Assembly: GCA_002803225.1 (NCBI GenBank)
Contig: NXFV01000689.1
Span: forward strand, 1 to 64,000
Source of the DNA: Gamarada debralockiae
Lineage: Eukaryota; Ascomycota; Leotiomycetes; Helotiales; Hyphodiscaceae
Direction of reading: 5' to 3'
Length of the DNA: 64,000 nt
Position 1 is the stretch's first letter. Each line of letters begins with the position of its first letter. The position numbers and the translations under genes were made by a program. A model generated the notes under the pieces. It saw only the letters and a program-made list of their open reading frames with translations. It searched no databases and was not told the DNA's origin. Of the stretch, positions 9,962 through 20,459 are shown one piece after another.

Positions 9962-12714
9962 ATGCACGAAATACACAAACATCCCGACGCCTTCGAGGTT
10001 AGACCCTGCGGTCCTAGAACGTATAGGCCGCTGAGGCAGAGAGCAAGGACACGCTTCGTTGGCGACCCAGGCAAGGAACAGTCCACGCGGTGGACGGGGG
10101 AGGAGAGGATGGAGAAAGAGCCCATAACAGAGTCACAAACGGAGGACCTGCTCGACCGCGCCAGTCTTTGTTTACCGGACTTTACCAAAGGCTCGATTGT
10201 CCAAGGCGGAGAAGAAGGGTTCAAAGATGTGTTATACCAATACTTTCCCACGGCCGAAAGCAATGCCTCCGAACGCCTTGTTGCACTGAAGTCGAGACTG
10301 AGAAACGCATCCACACATGATTTCTGGGGTATCTTGATGGAGGAGATGTGTGATATCACAGGTTCACAATGTGGTTTTGTTGCGAAGAGAATGCTTGTGG
10401 ATGACCAGGACAGTACAGTTGAGATGCCGGAGCTTGGTGAACCTGGATCATGTTTGATGGGAGTGGCATTCTATATCAATAACGGCTCCGACGTCAAGGA
10501 ACTATATCGGGACTACCGGTATCATGCCTACGGAACTCCATGTGCTCATATGAAACACGACAAGGTCTTCATTATTCCCGAGAGGATGGCGGAATTCCTT
10601 CCAAATAACCCGAATGCCATGCCGTGGAAGCAATCAGAAGCGTTCATCGGCTTACCGCTGTTCGCTGAGGGGAAATGCTTTGCTCATTTTGGGATGATTT
10701 GGAACTCGGAGGGAGCCGCTAAGAGGAAGTTGGGATGGAGTTTCCTTGAGATGTTCCTGCATTCTCTTGAGGATATGATCCTTCAGCGCATCTTAGAGGG
10801 AAGAGGATTTGCGAAAGATGTCGCATCACCCGAGTCAACGTCGGCCAAGATTATACCTCTTTCCGCTATTACCGCTTCCCAGTCGTTGAAGCCTTACGCT
10901 CGAAGTCTCTCCCACGAACTAAGAACTCCTATGCAAGGGGTAGTAGGTATGCTGGATATCATGTACTCTACTGTTGTCGATGCCATAGCGAATCAGCAGA
11001 GCGAACGAGTGCGGACTGTCTTCGAGGACCTCAAGAACCACATTGAGGTAGTACAAGGTAGGCCCTATCACCTCCTCGTCATCATGATACTGCAATGTTA
11101 ATAGAATCAACAGACAGCTCCAAACGGGCTGTAGAAGCAGCTGATAATGTTGTTCATGCATATGATCTTAACATGCAAATGCCGGAGACGCCCCTCACCC
11201 CACAGGATGAGAAGTACTTCACACCAAGGATGGACTCGTCGCCCAATGCCCTTGCTCCGCCATTGCCGGCATTAGTAGGCCAAAAGCGTGAGCGTACTGA
11301 TAACCCGGACTTTCATCCTGGGCCACCACTAAAGCGAATGTTCACAATGACAGAGGCCGAAATTCTGGAGACTTATTACCATATAGACTCCACGATGACG
11401 ACACTCGGTGGGCCCAGCGCGACAATGATAGAAAAAGTTGGCTCGACCAAGACAACATCGGAATTAGACTTCAGGTCGCAGCAAACGCCGTCGGAAAAGA
11501 AAAGGAGTCCAACCATATCCCCAGGAATAATGAGCCCAAGTCATCGGCGTGTTGTCACTCGTGATTTCATGAGGTCTTTAGTGACCGACATACTACGAAG
11601 CGAACATCCCACCAGTGAACGGCACACGGCCACTCAGCTGGGCGAGACCATAGAGGTCGAAACTCTAGGGTCCAGAGGCGAGGTGCAAGAAAGGACGATT
11701 CACTTGAACATCGAGTCAGACGTCCCCGAGGCAATCATCACTGAAGAGCAGCATCTGCAATTCTCTTTACAGAAGGTCATCGAAAATGCCATCAAGTTTA
11801 CCGAAAGCGGTAGTATCACGATCACCATGAAATTGGCCAAGAATTCGCAAGTGGTTGAGATATGGGTTGTGGATACTGGGTGTGGCATCGCGGAGGAGTC
11901 CAAATCTTCTCTTTTCAAACCCCACTTCCAAGAAGATGCTTCGATAAGTCGGTTGAGGGATGGATTAGGCCTAAGCCTGTTCAACGCCAAAGCACACGTG
12001 CGGAAAAATCTCGGAGGTGATGTGACCTTGGAACGGTCTGCTACCGAGGGGCCTGCTAAGGGTTCCGAGTTTCTCATACGTCTACCAATGTCCATACTGG
12101 AATCGGGCAGTACCGACACGCCTCTCGTAGGTACACCTACACCCTCCGGACCTCAACATTGTCGGCCGTCGCTATGGGCCGATCAAAACAGCCACTCCAA
12201 TCCCTCATCATCGGAATCGATAAACAATACTTTTACCTTACTACCAGCCGCGGCCAAGCAAACGCCACCGAAACGAGCTGCCATCAATCCCAACCTAGGC
12301 AACGAGTGCCCATTGAATATCCTGATTGCCGAGGACAATGCCATCAACCGCAATGTTGCTGTAGGATCGCTCAACAAACTAGGATACTCAACAGAGAGCA
12401 TAACTGTGGCATTTGACGGCCTCGAGGCCGTCAAGCGATATCAGGAGTCCCTCTCGTGGCCTTCGGCACAACGCTTTGATGCCATTCTCATGGACATATG
12501 GATGCCAAACATGGATGGTTACGAAGCCACGGCAAAGATTATGGAGTTGGCGAGAATGAATGGAGAGAAGATAACAATTGTGGCTGTCACAGCGGACATC
12601 ACCGAGGAGAGCGTCAACAGGGCGAAAGAGGTGGGCATGCAGGGCTTTCTCGCGAAGCCTTACAAGGTGCTGGATATTGAGCATTTGATAATGGAGCACT
12701 TTACAAAAGCTTAG
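9962..12714 (+). CDS. Hybrid histidine kinase (GAF-HisKA-HATPase-REC)
   Basis: CDS join(9962..11057,11114..12714), 898 aa; one 56-nt intron (donor GTAGGC, acceptor CAACAG). The order is an N-terminal region of about 100 residues, then a GAF-like sensor (about 110-290), then a HisKA H-box SLSHELRTP with phospho-acceptor His near 318. The catalytic ATPase domain follows with N-box ENAIKFTES (about 590), G1 box VDTGCGIAEE and a GLGLSL box. The C-terminal receiver domain starts ILIAEDNAINRN, with phospho-acceptor Asp in LMDIWMPNMDG near 826 and the conserved Lys in AKPYK. Such proteins start multistep phosphorelays through an HPt protein to response regulators. No transmembrane segment is seen, so it is probably cytosolic. 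The HisKA-to-ATPase linker is unusually long. An in-frame ATG at 10110 is an alternative start. The fungal HHK class is not assigned. Confidence 0.93.
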
Positions 12715-13301
12715 AGACGATGAGATGAGATGAGTGTTCATGTGGCGAAGTCTGTTTGGAGTTGATTCGTGAGCGCGTTTTGCCACAAATTCTGGGCGGA
12801 GTTTTTGGAGAACGATGGCAGATGAGGAGTAAAAGGATACTTGGTGCAATGGTGCTGCATTGCATTTAACGGACATTTATGAGACTGCGGCGTTTGGACT
12901 AGATGTGGGAAAAGAAAAGACATATAACATAGCACGATGTGCTTGTATTTATTAATCAAGAAGCAGAGACATGGGCGCTCTTGAGGTACTAAGATCCTGT
13001 ATATAATTGAAGAGAAGGTACTCAAGAATATTTTGAAGAATCGTTCACGAGTAATAACGACTGCAATAACAAAGTGAAAGGCGACCTCTTGAATGAAAGG
13101 AGTTTTGGGACCAACTCGTGACAATGGATTGCAGGGGTTGGGCGCCAATTTCCCCTCGATCGCGTGGCTCATGACGACAATACAAGGGCTCACGAGACTT
13201 CAACCATACCACCAATTCTTCCTCACAACCATCCTCCCTTCTTCGAACTCTTTCACAACACTTATGCCGTCTTTCCGAATATGTGAAAGCAAGCATTCAA
13301 G
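12715..13301. other. Intergenic between kinase and lipase genes
   Basis: 587 bp holding the kinase terminator region and the lipase promoter. A C/T-rich stretch (13200-13260) precedes the lipase ATG. No gene or repeat is recognised. Confidence 0.5.
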
Positions 13302-14681
13302 ATGCGACATCTCAGCATCCTCACCACACTAGCTACTGCCCTCACATCGATCGCAGCGTCCCATCCTGCGACATCCCAACAACCTCTCGTTCTCGATGTC
13401 TCGAACAACAACAGCAACATCTCGATCGAGCTCTTTGCTGAGTTGGAAGAATTTTCAAGAATAGTCGATATATCTTACTGCGTAGGCACAACCGGAATAT
13501 CGAAACCCTTCGAATGTGCCAGTCGTTGCAACGAATTCCCGAATTTCGAGTTGGTGGATACGTTTAATACTGGCCCATTGATGAGCGATAGCTGCGGATA
13601 CATTGTTGTTGATCATGGCAAGGAACTAATAGGCAGGCCAAAACGTCGAAGGATTATTGTTGCGTTTAGAGGGACGTACAGTATTGCGAACACGATCGTT
13701 GATCTGAGTACTGTCCCGCAGGAATACGTCCCCTACCCAGACTCCCCGGATAACTCGACTTCGCCGCCCCAACCACCCTCGCTGCCAAAGCAGAGACATC
13801 GCCATCGAATCCTCGATCTGATTTCGAGACCTGGATTCCTTCGATCTAAGGAAATCACCTCGCAAGAAGAACCCAAACCCAAACCAACATGCCACAACTG
13901 TACAGTGCATACCGGCTTCTGGACCTCGTGGCAGAACACCCGACCGCTTGTCATTCCTCACCTCGAGTACCTGCGTGAGAAATACCTAGACTACGAACTG
14001 CATCTTGTCGGACATTCGCTTGGCGGCGCAGTCGCTGCGCTCGCAGGTCTGGAGTTTGAAGGACTTGGATGGCATCCGCACGTCACGACCTTTGGGGAGC
14101 CGCGAGTGGGAAATGCTGGGTTGAGGAACTGGATTGATTTGACATTCTCTCTACCCTCAGAACACACCACAGCAACAGCCCGGGATTCAATGCATGCGGG
14201 GAGATATAGACGAGTCACTCATGTCGACGATCCAGTGCCCCTCCTCCCACTACAGGAATGGGGATACAGAGCGCACGCAGGCGAAGTCTTCATCTCGAAA
14301 GCATCACTCCAACCCGCTGTCTCAGATATTCGACTCTGCTATGGTGATGAGGACGTAGAATGCATCGCTGGGGCTGAAGTCGATGAATCTTGGTTTAACG
14401 CCGTTGTCCATGATCCGGAGCAGGCTTTTGGACTCTACCTTACGAAAGAAGTAGATGCGCAGGTAGACTTCGGCAAGGGAGGTGAAGAAGATATCACTGT
14501 GATGAAGAAGCGATGGGGTATCCCGATTCCTGCCAGATACAAGGTCTGGCAGCTGTTTTTTGCACATAGGGATTACTTCTGGAGGCTGGGGCTTTGCGTT
14601 CCAGGCGGTGATCCATTGGATTGGGGGAGAGATCGGTACGAGTTTGGTGGTGATGGCGAGCAAGGCCAAGATGAGCTATGA
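13302..14681 (+). CDS. Secreted class 3 lipase (triacylglycerol lipase/feruloyl esterase fold)
   Basis: Intronless frame of 459 aa. A hydrophobic N-terminus (MRHLSILTTLATALTSIAAS) looks like a signal peptide cleaved near Ala19-Ser20. The lipase_3 core is clear: the strand IIVAFRGT, the nucleophile elbow HLVGHSLGGAVAALAG with catalytic Ser near 239, FGEPRVGNAGL, the catalytic Asp region RVTHVDDPVPLLP, and a late His in FFAHRDYFW. Between residues about 145 and 200 lies a Pro/Lys/Arg-rich insertion absent from compact Rhizomucor-type lipases. The C-terminus is longer than in the compact lipases. It probably hydrolyses ester bonds in extracellular lipids or cutin-like substrates; the exact substrate is not predictable. 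N-glycosylation sequons such as NNSN and NCT fit secretion. Confidence 0.9.
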   Translation: MRHLSILTTLATALTSIAASHPATSQQPLVLDVSNNNSNISIELFAELEEFSRIVDISYCVGTTGISKPFECASRCNEFPNFELVDTFNTGPLMSDSCGYIVVDHGKELIGRPKRRRIIVAFRGTYSIANTIVDLSTVPQEYVPYPDSPDNSTSPPQPPSLPKQRHRHRILDLISRPGFLRSKEITSQEEPKPKPTCHNCTVHTGFWTSWQNTRPLVIPHLEYLREKYLDYELHLVGHSLGGAVAALAGLEFEGLGWHPHVTTFGEPRVGNAGLRNWIDLTFSLPSEHTTATARDSMHAGRYRRVTHVDDPVPLLPLQEWGYRAHAGEVFISKASLQPAVSDIRLCYGDEDVECIAGAEVDESWFNAVVHDPEQAFGLYLTKEVDAQVDFGKGGEEDITVMKKRWGIPIPARYKVWQLFFAHRDYFWRLGLCVPGGDPLDWGRDRYEFGGDGEQGQDEL

Positions 14682-15894
14682 GATGATGAGGGCAAGAAAG
14701 ATATACCGCGTGCAGCGAATTGGGCTTTCGGCGTTTGAGTAACTGGGATGGGTCCGGCGACGGTGTATTAAAATGAGGGTTGGGCATGAGTACATAATAC
14801 CATTATGGCAGCAATTAATCAGAATATGTTTACTCGTAAACCTGACCATGCCACTTTGTTATCTTAACACGTATAATTGATACCAAATCAGAGGAGCTCA
14901 AAATTTGCTTCTTGAATGTCGACAGATCGACCGGACCTCTCAGATACCTTGGCGAATTCGCTCTGAGAGCACTCAGGAAATTTATAACCTCTATAGATAT
15001 AACCGAACCATTCTTTCTCCGAGTAAACCAAGGCTGTGTTGACCTCGTCTGCAAACAAGAACCAAAAGGAGTGGGCACTCTGCTTAGTTCCAAGGCGTCG
15101 GCAGGATACCTCCAAACGCTGGCAGACTGACTCGTGCCGCAACCTCCTATCTGAGAGCTCGTCGCAAGAGATCCAACTCCATCGCCAGAAACCGCAATGG
15201 ACGAGAGATCAGATGAAAGCAGCTGGGGTGCAGACAAGGAATAAAGGTGGTCGATTCTCGAGTGTGCAAATTTTTGGTAGCAGTAAGTTGATAGATCTGG
15301 ATGCATTGGGTAATAAGGGATCTGAATTTTCCTGATTTTGGTTTTTAACCCTTCTTTTGGTTAGGGATGAATATGAGTGAGGTCTAGCGTCGCAAATTCT
15401 TTGGTTCCAAGACTTATTTTGTCATTCACTAATAAAGATAGCGCTATCTCTATCTAGCTATAGTCTGATTTCAAATATCGAGAAACTTTCCAGGGAAACG
15501 AACTCATCTATTTTAATCCTGAAACACTTCGCCACGATTGCATTTCTTTATTTTGGATTCTTTCAATGTGTTTACCGGGGGTGTTTTTCCAGCATATATC
15601 TTTTGTATCGTGTTAATTAAAATTTGGTTGTGGCGTTTTCGGTTGGTCGCATCGAGCCGCCAGCGCATCGCGAGGCTCTGCCCATTCAACCTCATTTATT
15701 TTATTTCTCTCAGCAACATCTGTGGCATTCTCCAAGCGCCACAAAGTTCCATTTTCAAGTTGAGCGATTCCAACACATCTCTGCTGCTGGGAAGCACGCC
15801 CCATATTAGCATCATCATCCCATTTACCTGATAGAGCTCTTCTATTACCGAACGGACACTCTTGCCTAGCATTTCCGCCCTTCTGGCTGTAACT
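14682..15894. other. Intergenic, AT-rich, no supported gene
   Basis: 1.2 kb between the lipase and HET genes. Overlapping short frames on both strands at 14830-15335 give weakly protein-like strings but no consistent model. The stretch 15400-15640 is strongly AT-rich. It includes the HET gene promoter. Confidence 0.45.
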
Positions 15895-17649
15895 ATGCGT
15901 TTACTTCATACACATAAGCTCGAGCTGGAGGAATTCGGAGGCAAAGAGATCCCGCTGTATGCGATCCTTTCACATACGTGGGGGGAAAATGAAATTACCT
16001 TCCAGGATATTAAAGGTGGTGATACAGAAAATAAGGCGAGATATGAGAAGGTCAAAAGGACTTGCAAGATAGCCAGGGACCACGGATTCGATTACGTTTT
16101 GATCGACACTTGCTGCATTGATAAGACAAGCAGCGCAGAGCTTTCCGAAGCGATCAACTCCATGTACCAATTATACCAAGAATCCTCAGTGTGCTACGCA
16201 TATCTTGCTGATGTGCCGTCCAATACAACAGGTGTTGATCACCAAACTAGGGATATAAGTCCCGAATTCTCAAAGAGCAGATGGTTTACTAGAGGATGGA
16301 CCCTTCAGGAGCTTATCGCTCCTTCAATAGTGATATTTCTGAACCAGGAATGGAAAGAAATAGGTACTAAGTCAAGCTTGCAATCAAAAATATTAGAAGC
16401 CACTGGCATTCCTAATAATATCATCCTGGGAGGTGACCTCGAATGCACTAGTGTTGCACAAAGAATGTCATGGGCTTCGAAGAGGAAAACAACAAGGGTT
16501 GAAGACCTTGCCTATTGCTTAATGGGCATATTTGGCGTTAACATGCCTATGCTCTATGGAGAAGGGGAGAAGGCATTCATTAGACTCCAGGAAGAAATTA
16601 TAAAGGTTTCAGATGACTATAGCCTCTTCGCCTGGGAATCATCTGATAGTCGTGGCGGCCTTCTGGCAACTTCCCCGGCCGCGTTTATCAACTCAAGCAA
16701 GATCATCCCATCGAATTCCTCTAGTACCTTAAGTGGGGCTATAACTATGAATAGTAAAGGAATTCATTTAAAAGTCCTATTTGTAGATATATATAAAGGG
16801 CCTTTTAAAGACGATCCGCTCGCCATCCTCCCTTGTATAGTAAAAGGGCAAGAAGGAACAAAGGTCGCAATCAATGTGGAAGCTATGTCAGAGACAAAGG
16901 AGTATTTTGCAAGGACAATAAGTAGTAGTCTTGAACTACTAAGTCCAAGGGTTTTTAGTCAGTTAAAGTACCAGGAGAAAAGTATATGTGTCCGACAAGA
17001 GCGTCTAATATATAAGAATCAGTCGTCGCTACTGAAGGCTGCAGCATACGGCAACAAGGCGGTGGTCCAGCTACTGCTTGAGAAGGGTGCTGCGCTAGAT
17101 GCCAAAGACGATAAGGGTCTGACGCCACTGTCGTGGGCTGCAGAGCAGGGGCACGAGGCAGTGGTGAAGCTACTGCTCGAGAAAGGCGCGGGGCTAGATG
17201 CCAAAGACATATGGGGTCGGACGCCACTGTCGTGGGCTGCAGAGCAGGGGCACGAGGCAGTAGTGAAGCTGCTGCTCGAGAAAGGCGCGGGGCTAGATGC
17301 CAAAGACATGTGGTGGGGTCGGACGCCACTGTCGTATGCTGCAGAGCAGGGGCACGAGGCAGTAGTGAAGCTGCTGCTCGAGAAAGGCGCGGCGCTAGAG
17401 GCCAAAGACGATTTGGGTCGTCGGACGCCACTGTCGCATGCTGCAGAGCAAGGGCATGAGGCAGTAGTGAAGCTGCTGCTCGAGAAAGGCGCGGTACTCA
17501 AATACAAGCTGGATCGGACGCCACTGTCGTATGCTGCAGAGCAGGGGCACGAGGCAGTAGTGAAGTTGCTGCTCGAGAAAGGCGCGGCGCTAGAGGCCAA
17601 AGACTATTGGGGTGGGATGCTACTCGCCTTTGAGGCTTTGAACGATTGA
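15895..17649 (+). CDS. HET-domain protein with C-terminal ankyrin repeats
   Basis: Intronless, 584 aa. The start is the ATG at 15895, giving MRLLHTHKLELEEF, the usual HET-protein beginning; the frame is also open 11 codons upstream but without an ATG. The HET domain is at about residues 20-160, with the hallmark motifs AILSHTWGE, YVLIDTCCID and RWFTRGWTLQELIAP. A conserved follow-on region runs to about 350 (GIFGVNMPMLYGEGEKAF; DYSLFAWE). After a linker, one divergent and five almost identical ankyrin repeats occupy about 380-575, followed by a short C-terminus. HET domains drive programmed cell death during heterokaryon incompatibility, and the repeats serve as a recognition surface. There is no NACHT or NB-ARC core, so it is a compact HET-repeat form. 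The homogeneity of the repeats suggests rapid copy exchange. Confidence 0.93.
   Translation: MRLLHTHKLELEEFGGKEIPLYAILSHTWGENEITFQDIKGGDTENKARYEKVKRTCKIARDHGFDYVLIDTCCIDKTSSAELSEAINSMYQLYQESSVCYAYLADVPSNTTGVDHQTRDISPEFSKSRWFTRGWTLQELIAPSIVIFLNQEWKEIGTKSSLQSKILEATGIPNNIILGGDLECTSVAQRMSWASKRKTTRVEDLAYCLMGIFGVNMPMLYGEGEKAFIRLQEEIIKVSDDYSLFAWESSDSRGGLLATSPAAFINSSKIIPSNSSSTLSGAITMNSKGIHLKVLFVDIYKGPFKDDPLAILPCIVKGQEGTKVAINVEAMSETKEYFARTISSSLELLSPRVFSQLKYQEKSICVRQERLIYKNQSSLLKAAAYGNKAVVQLLLEKGAALDAKDDKGLTPLSWAAEQGHEAVVKLLLEKGAGLDAKDIWGRTPLSWAAEQGHEAVVKLLLEKGAGLDAKDMWWGRTPLSYAAEQGHEAVVKLLLEKGAALEAKDDLGRRTPLSHAAEQGHEAVVKLLLEKGAVLKYKLDRTPLSYAAEQGHEAVVKLLLEKGAALEAKDYWGGMLLAFEALND
17122..17616 (+). repeat. 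Five tandem, near-identical ankyrin-coding units (93-102 bp)
   Basis: Units begin with ACGCCACTGTCG at 17122, 17221, 17323, 17425 and 17518, so spacings are 99, 102, 102 and 93 bp. Nearly all bases, including third codon positions, match between units. Differences cluster at the residue after TPLS (W, W, Y, H, Y), at the residue after EKGA (G, G, A, V, A) and in the loop after AKD, where the codons and length vary (IWG, MWWG, DLGR, a shortened KLD form, YWG). A more divergent unit precedes the array (from about 17023). Confidence 0.95.
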
Positions 17650-19128
17650 GAGCGACATGCAACTAAGGGCTTGTTCTTCACGTGAAAGGCTAGATGGGTA
17701 GCTACTGCGGTGAGATTTGAGATTCCTAAGTTTGGAAAGAGAGAATTGTGACAAAGGTGTGGAAAAAGAGACTGAATCGTGCCCCGCAATCTTCAATCCG
17801 TTAGCTCTTCACGATTGAGAGTTCTGCAATATACAACTAAGTCCAAGGTCCGAGAGATTCACATGTGAATCAAGTTGCGGGTGGTTCGTGTAACAGGAGC
17901 AGGAGTGTTTAAGCGACGTTGACAAAGGAGGTCCCTGATCTGTGAAAAACACTGACAGAGAATTGGGTGTGCAACAAAACCTAAATCTGAGAACTCATTG
18001 CTTCATGTGAGAGACTGGGAGTCGAGGTGTGAGTGAGGTGATTCAGGGGCGGTTAGATTAAGCGAGATCGGGCAAGGAGTCGGGGAGAATGTAGACTGTT
18101 CTTGGTCGCAACAATTGCAGAATAAATAAAACACTTGATACAGTTTCCAGCGTGTATAGTGATTGGATTGGGAAGCAGATTGCATGATCAAAAGGAGAGA
18201 ACGTGGGTTTGGAGAAGGGAAGGAGACGGGGAGAAATGTCGATGGGACACTAGCCGAGTCGAGTTACAGTTCAAGGAGTTGATCGTTCAGAACCAAACAT
18301 GGGTTCAATGAAAGCAACCCATTCATTCCATGATGCTTGTGACTCTCTTGATATGGTAATGAAACGTGAGAATGATGTCGAGACAAATTGGTCTTTTGAG
18401 GAGGAGGATGTGCATTGAAAAGACGGTAGTCGAGGAGGATGCGGAAAGGAGACTGGACATCCAACTCTCTCATATCCGATTCGTAGAATTTAAAACAATT
18501 TGGAGACTTGTACCAAGTATCCACGTCATGCAGCAATGACACCAACGAGACTTCTCGGCCAATTCCTCGGCCGCATCCCCCGGCAGATCATAAACACGCT
18601 GCCGCTTTCTGAAGCTATCCTCAAATTTCTCGCTTGCTCTCACTACTCGCATCTATTCAAATAAGCAAAATGATCTTCAAGCGGTTCCTCTGTACAACTC
18701 GAGGAGCCACCCAGAGCCAAACCGGGCAAGCGAAGATTCGGTATTGAGCGTAGCTAGGAGCATTTCTGCGATCGTGGAGAAGATTCGACAAAAGCCAACC
18801 AATCGGCTTTAAAAATCACACTGAGTGGCTGTCTAAGGGAACTCCGAAAGAAGAATCCTGGAGCTGTGCCATTTTTGGTACTCTTTATTGTTTTAACCTT
18901 GCTGGAGGAAGTGGAATTTCTTCTGCTTTGTTGATGATTTGTGTTAGCGAGAAAGAGAGGAGTGTTTACTCGAGTTGACGCGGTTGATCGCAAATCTCTC
19001 TCGAACTTCGAGGAAATCAGCGCTCTGACAAATGAGATTGATTGATCAGAGGTCAAGGTGTTTATTTTCGATATCTTCAAGAGGTCAGTCTGCTGCGAGA
19101 GAACTTCAGGGAAGGCCACTGACATTTC
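17650..19128. other. Intergenic region downstream of the HET gene, degenerate repeat traces
   Basis: 1.5 kb without a supported gene. Two stretches about 170 bp apart (from 17640 and from 17810) share ordered matches: CGATTGAGAG, CAACTAAG, TTCACGTGAA/TTCACATGTGAA and GACAAAGG. This suggests an old local duplication. At 18652-18264 the minus strand gives two protein-like segments in different frames (DLPGDAAEELAEKS, then LHDVDTWYKSPNCFKF), possibly a gene remnant. Confidence 0.35.
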
Positions 19129-20158
19129 TTATAGCTTCGATTTTGCTTTTGTGAACTCCACCTTGTTCGTGCAAGTTCCAACACCCTCAAGCCCGACCTC
19201 CACAATATCCCCATCCTTCAACCAAAGCTGTGGTTTCCTTCCCATACCTACGCCCTGTGGAGTTCCAGTAAAGATTACATCTCCCGGCAGCAGCGTCGTG
19301 CCCTGACTGAGGAACGCGATCGTCTTGGCAACGCTAAAGATCATATCTCCGGTATTGCTCTCCTGCACGATCTGTCCATTGACCTTTGTGATAATCCTCA
19401 GATTTTGCGGGTCCTTAATCAGCTTGTTGCTAACGATACCAGGTCCATAAGGGGCCCAGCCATCGAAGCCTTTCCCAAGACCCCATTGACCCCCGCCCCG
19501 TTGCAGTTGCCATTCTCTGTGCGACACATCATTTCCAACAGCGTATCCGAGAACATAGTCGAGGGCTTTGGATTCAGGGACGTCGGCGCATGGCTTTCCA
19601 ATTACGGCGACGAGTTCACATTCATAATCGAGGCCTGTGCCTTCTTGTGCGAGAGGATGAACGGGAATTGGATCGGTGGGACCGGTCAGGGAGGTGATTG
19701 GTTTGTACTGGAAGGATATGAGCGTCAATGGATACCAGGACAGAGAGTAAATGGGACTTACAAACAAAACTGGGTATTTAGGGATTGGCATATTGGACTG
19801 CAGGCTGGTGAGTACGGATCATTCTCTTCCCTTCAACGAATACCCACCTCCTTGGCGTGTTGCTCATAATTGAGCCCTAAACATCTAACAGTCTTCACAT
19901 CCTCATTCGCCAGAGGTGCAAGCAATAGACGAATGTCTGCTACTTGGTCCGTCACATCATGCTTTCCAAAGATCTGCCCCTGAATTATCTTTGCTTGCTT
20001 TGCCTTTGCAATGTCCGTAACTCCATGTGGAAGAATTGCATCTCCATAATACGTTCGGCCGTCCTTTGCAAGGAATCTTACAAGTCTCTTGGAGGTAAAG
20101 AGTCAGCTGGGAAGCAGCAAAGTGGGGTAACTGTTGAGCTTACAGAGAAAGAAGCCAT
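19129..20158 (-). CDS. Fumarylacetoacetate hydrolase-family enzyme, FAHD2-like
   Basis: CDS complement(join(19129..19707,19762..19797,19848..20087,20144..20158)), 289 aa. The first coding exon is only five codons (MASFS) and the third only twelve; all introns are 50-56 nt with GT-AG ends. The N-terminal segment contains RLVRF and VRCLGLNYEQHAKE. The FAH barrel follows from FYKPITSLTGP with the metal-binding motif DYECEL (Glu 126 and 128), then GYAVGNDVSHREWQ, GKGFDGWAPYGP, a QESNTGDMIF stretch and FTGTPQGVGMG. Length and motif order match FAHD2-type proteins, some of which act on oxaloacetate (decarboxylation or keto-enol tautomerisation). Substrate is inferred from the subfamily only. It is transcribed head to head with SDH6, 301 bp apart. 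No strong mitochondrial presequence is visible. Confidence 0.92.
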
Positions 20159-20459
20159 GATGAAGGGTATCACACGAGTCTATTGTGAAATCTAAAGGGA
20201 TATGAGCAATCTAAATGTCCACAAGAAAGGGTAGACGATGCCGCGGTAAGTGAAGCTTGAAGGAGAGTGAGGTCTCGGAATTATTGACGTTCAAATTGCG
20301 GTCTTCGGCCCCGCCTCCAAGCTCTCGGGAGCCTTGATCCCTGCAAGGGCTACGGAATACATCCGTTATTGAGTCCACCAATCTCAAGAGCAAATTCTAA
20401 CAAGCATCAACAAATTGTGTATCAGTTAACAGCACAATCACAATCACCAACATTTGGCC
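20159..20459. promoter_or_regulatory. Shared divergent promoter of the FAH-family gene and SDH6
   Basis: 301 bp separate the two divergent start codons, so regulatory sites are probably shared. The stretch 20285-20345 is GC-richer (GGCCCCGCC, CTCTCGGGAGCC). No defined factor site could be named. Confidence 0.55.

Noticed and set aside
14830..15335. Overlapping frames on both strands in the lipase-HET interval
   Set aside because: Three frames are open over the same bases and no one of them is favoured; no domain or consistent exon structure.
17019..17600. A 193-codon antisense frame with repeats such as FTTASCPCSAA, and a plus-strand frame at 17133-17459
   Set aside because: Both are other-frame readings of the ankyrin repeat DNA; their periodicity mirrors the repeats and they have no independent support.
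18264..18652. Two minus-strand segments that read as protein in different frames
   Set aside because: Could be a gene remnant, but too short to name or to exclude chance; mentioned only in the intergenic note.
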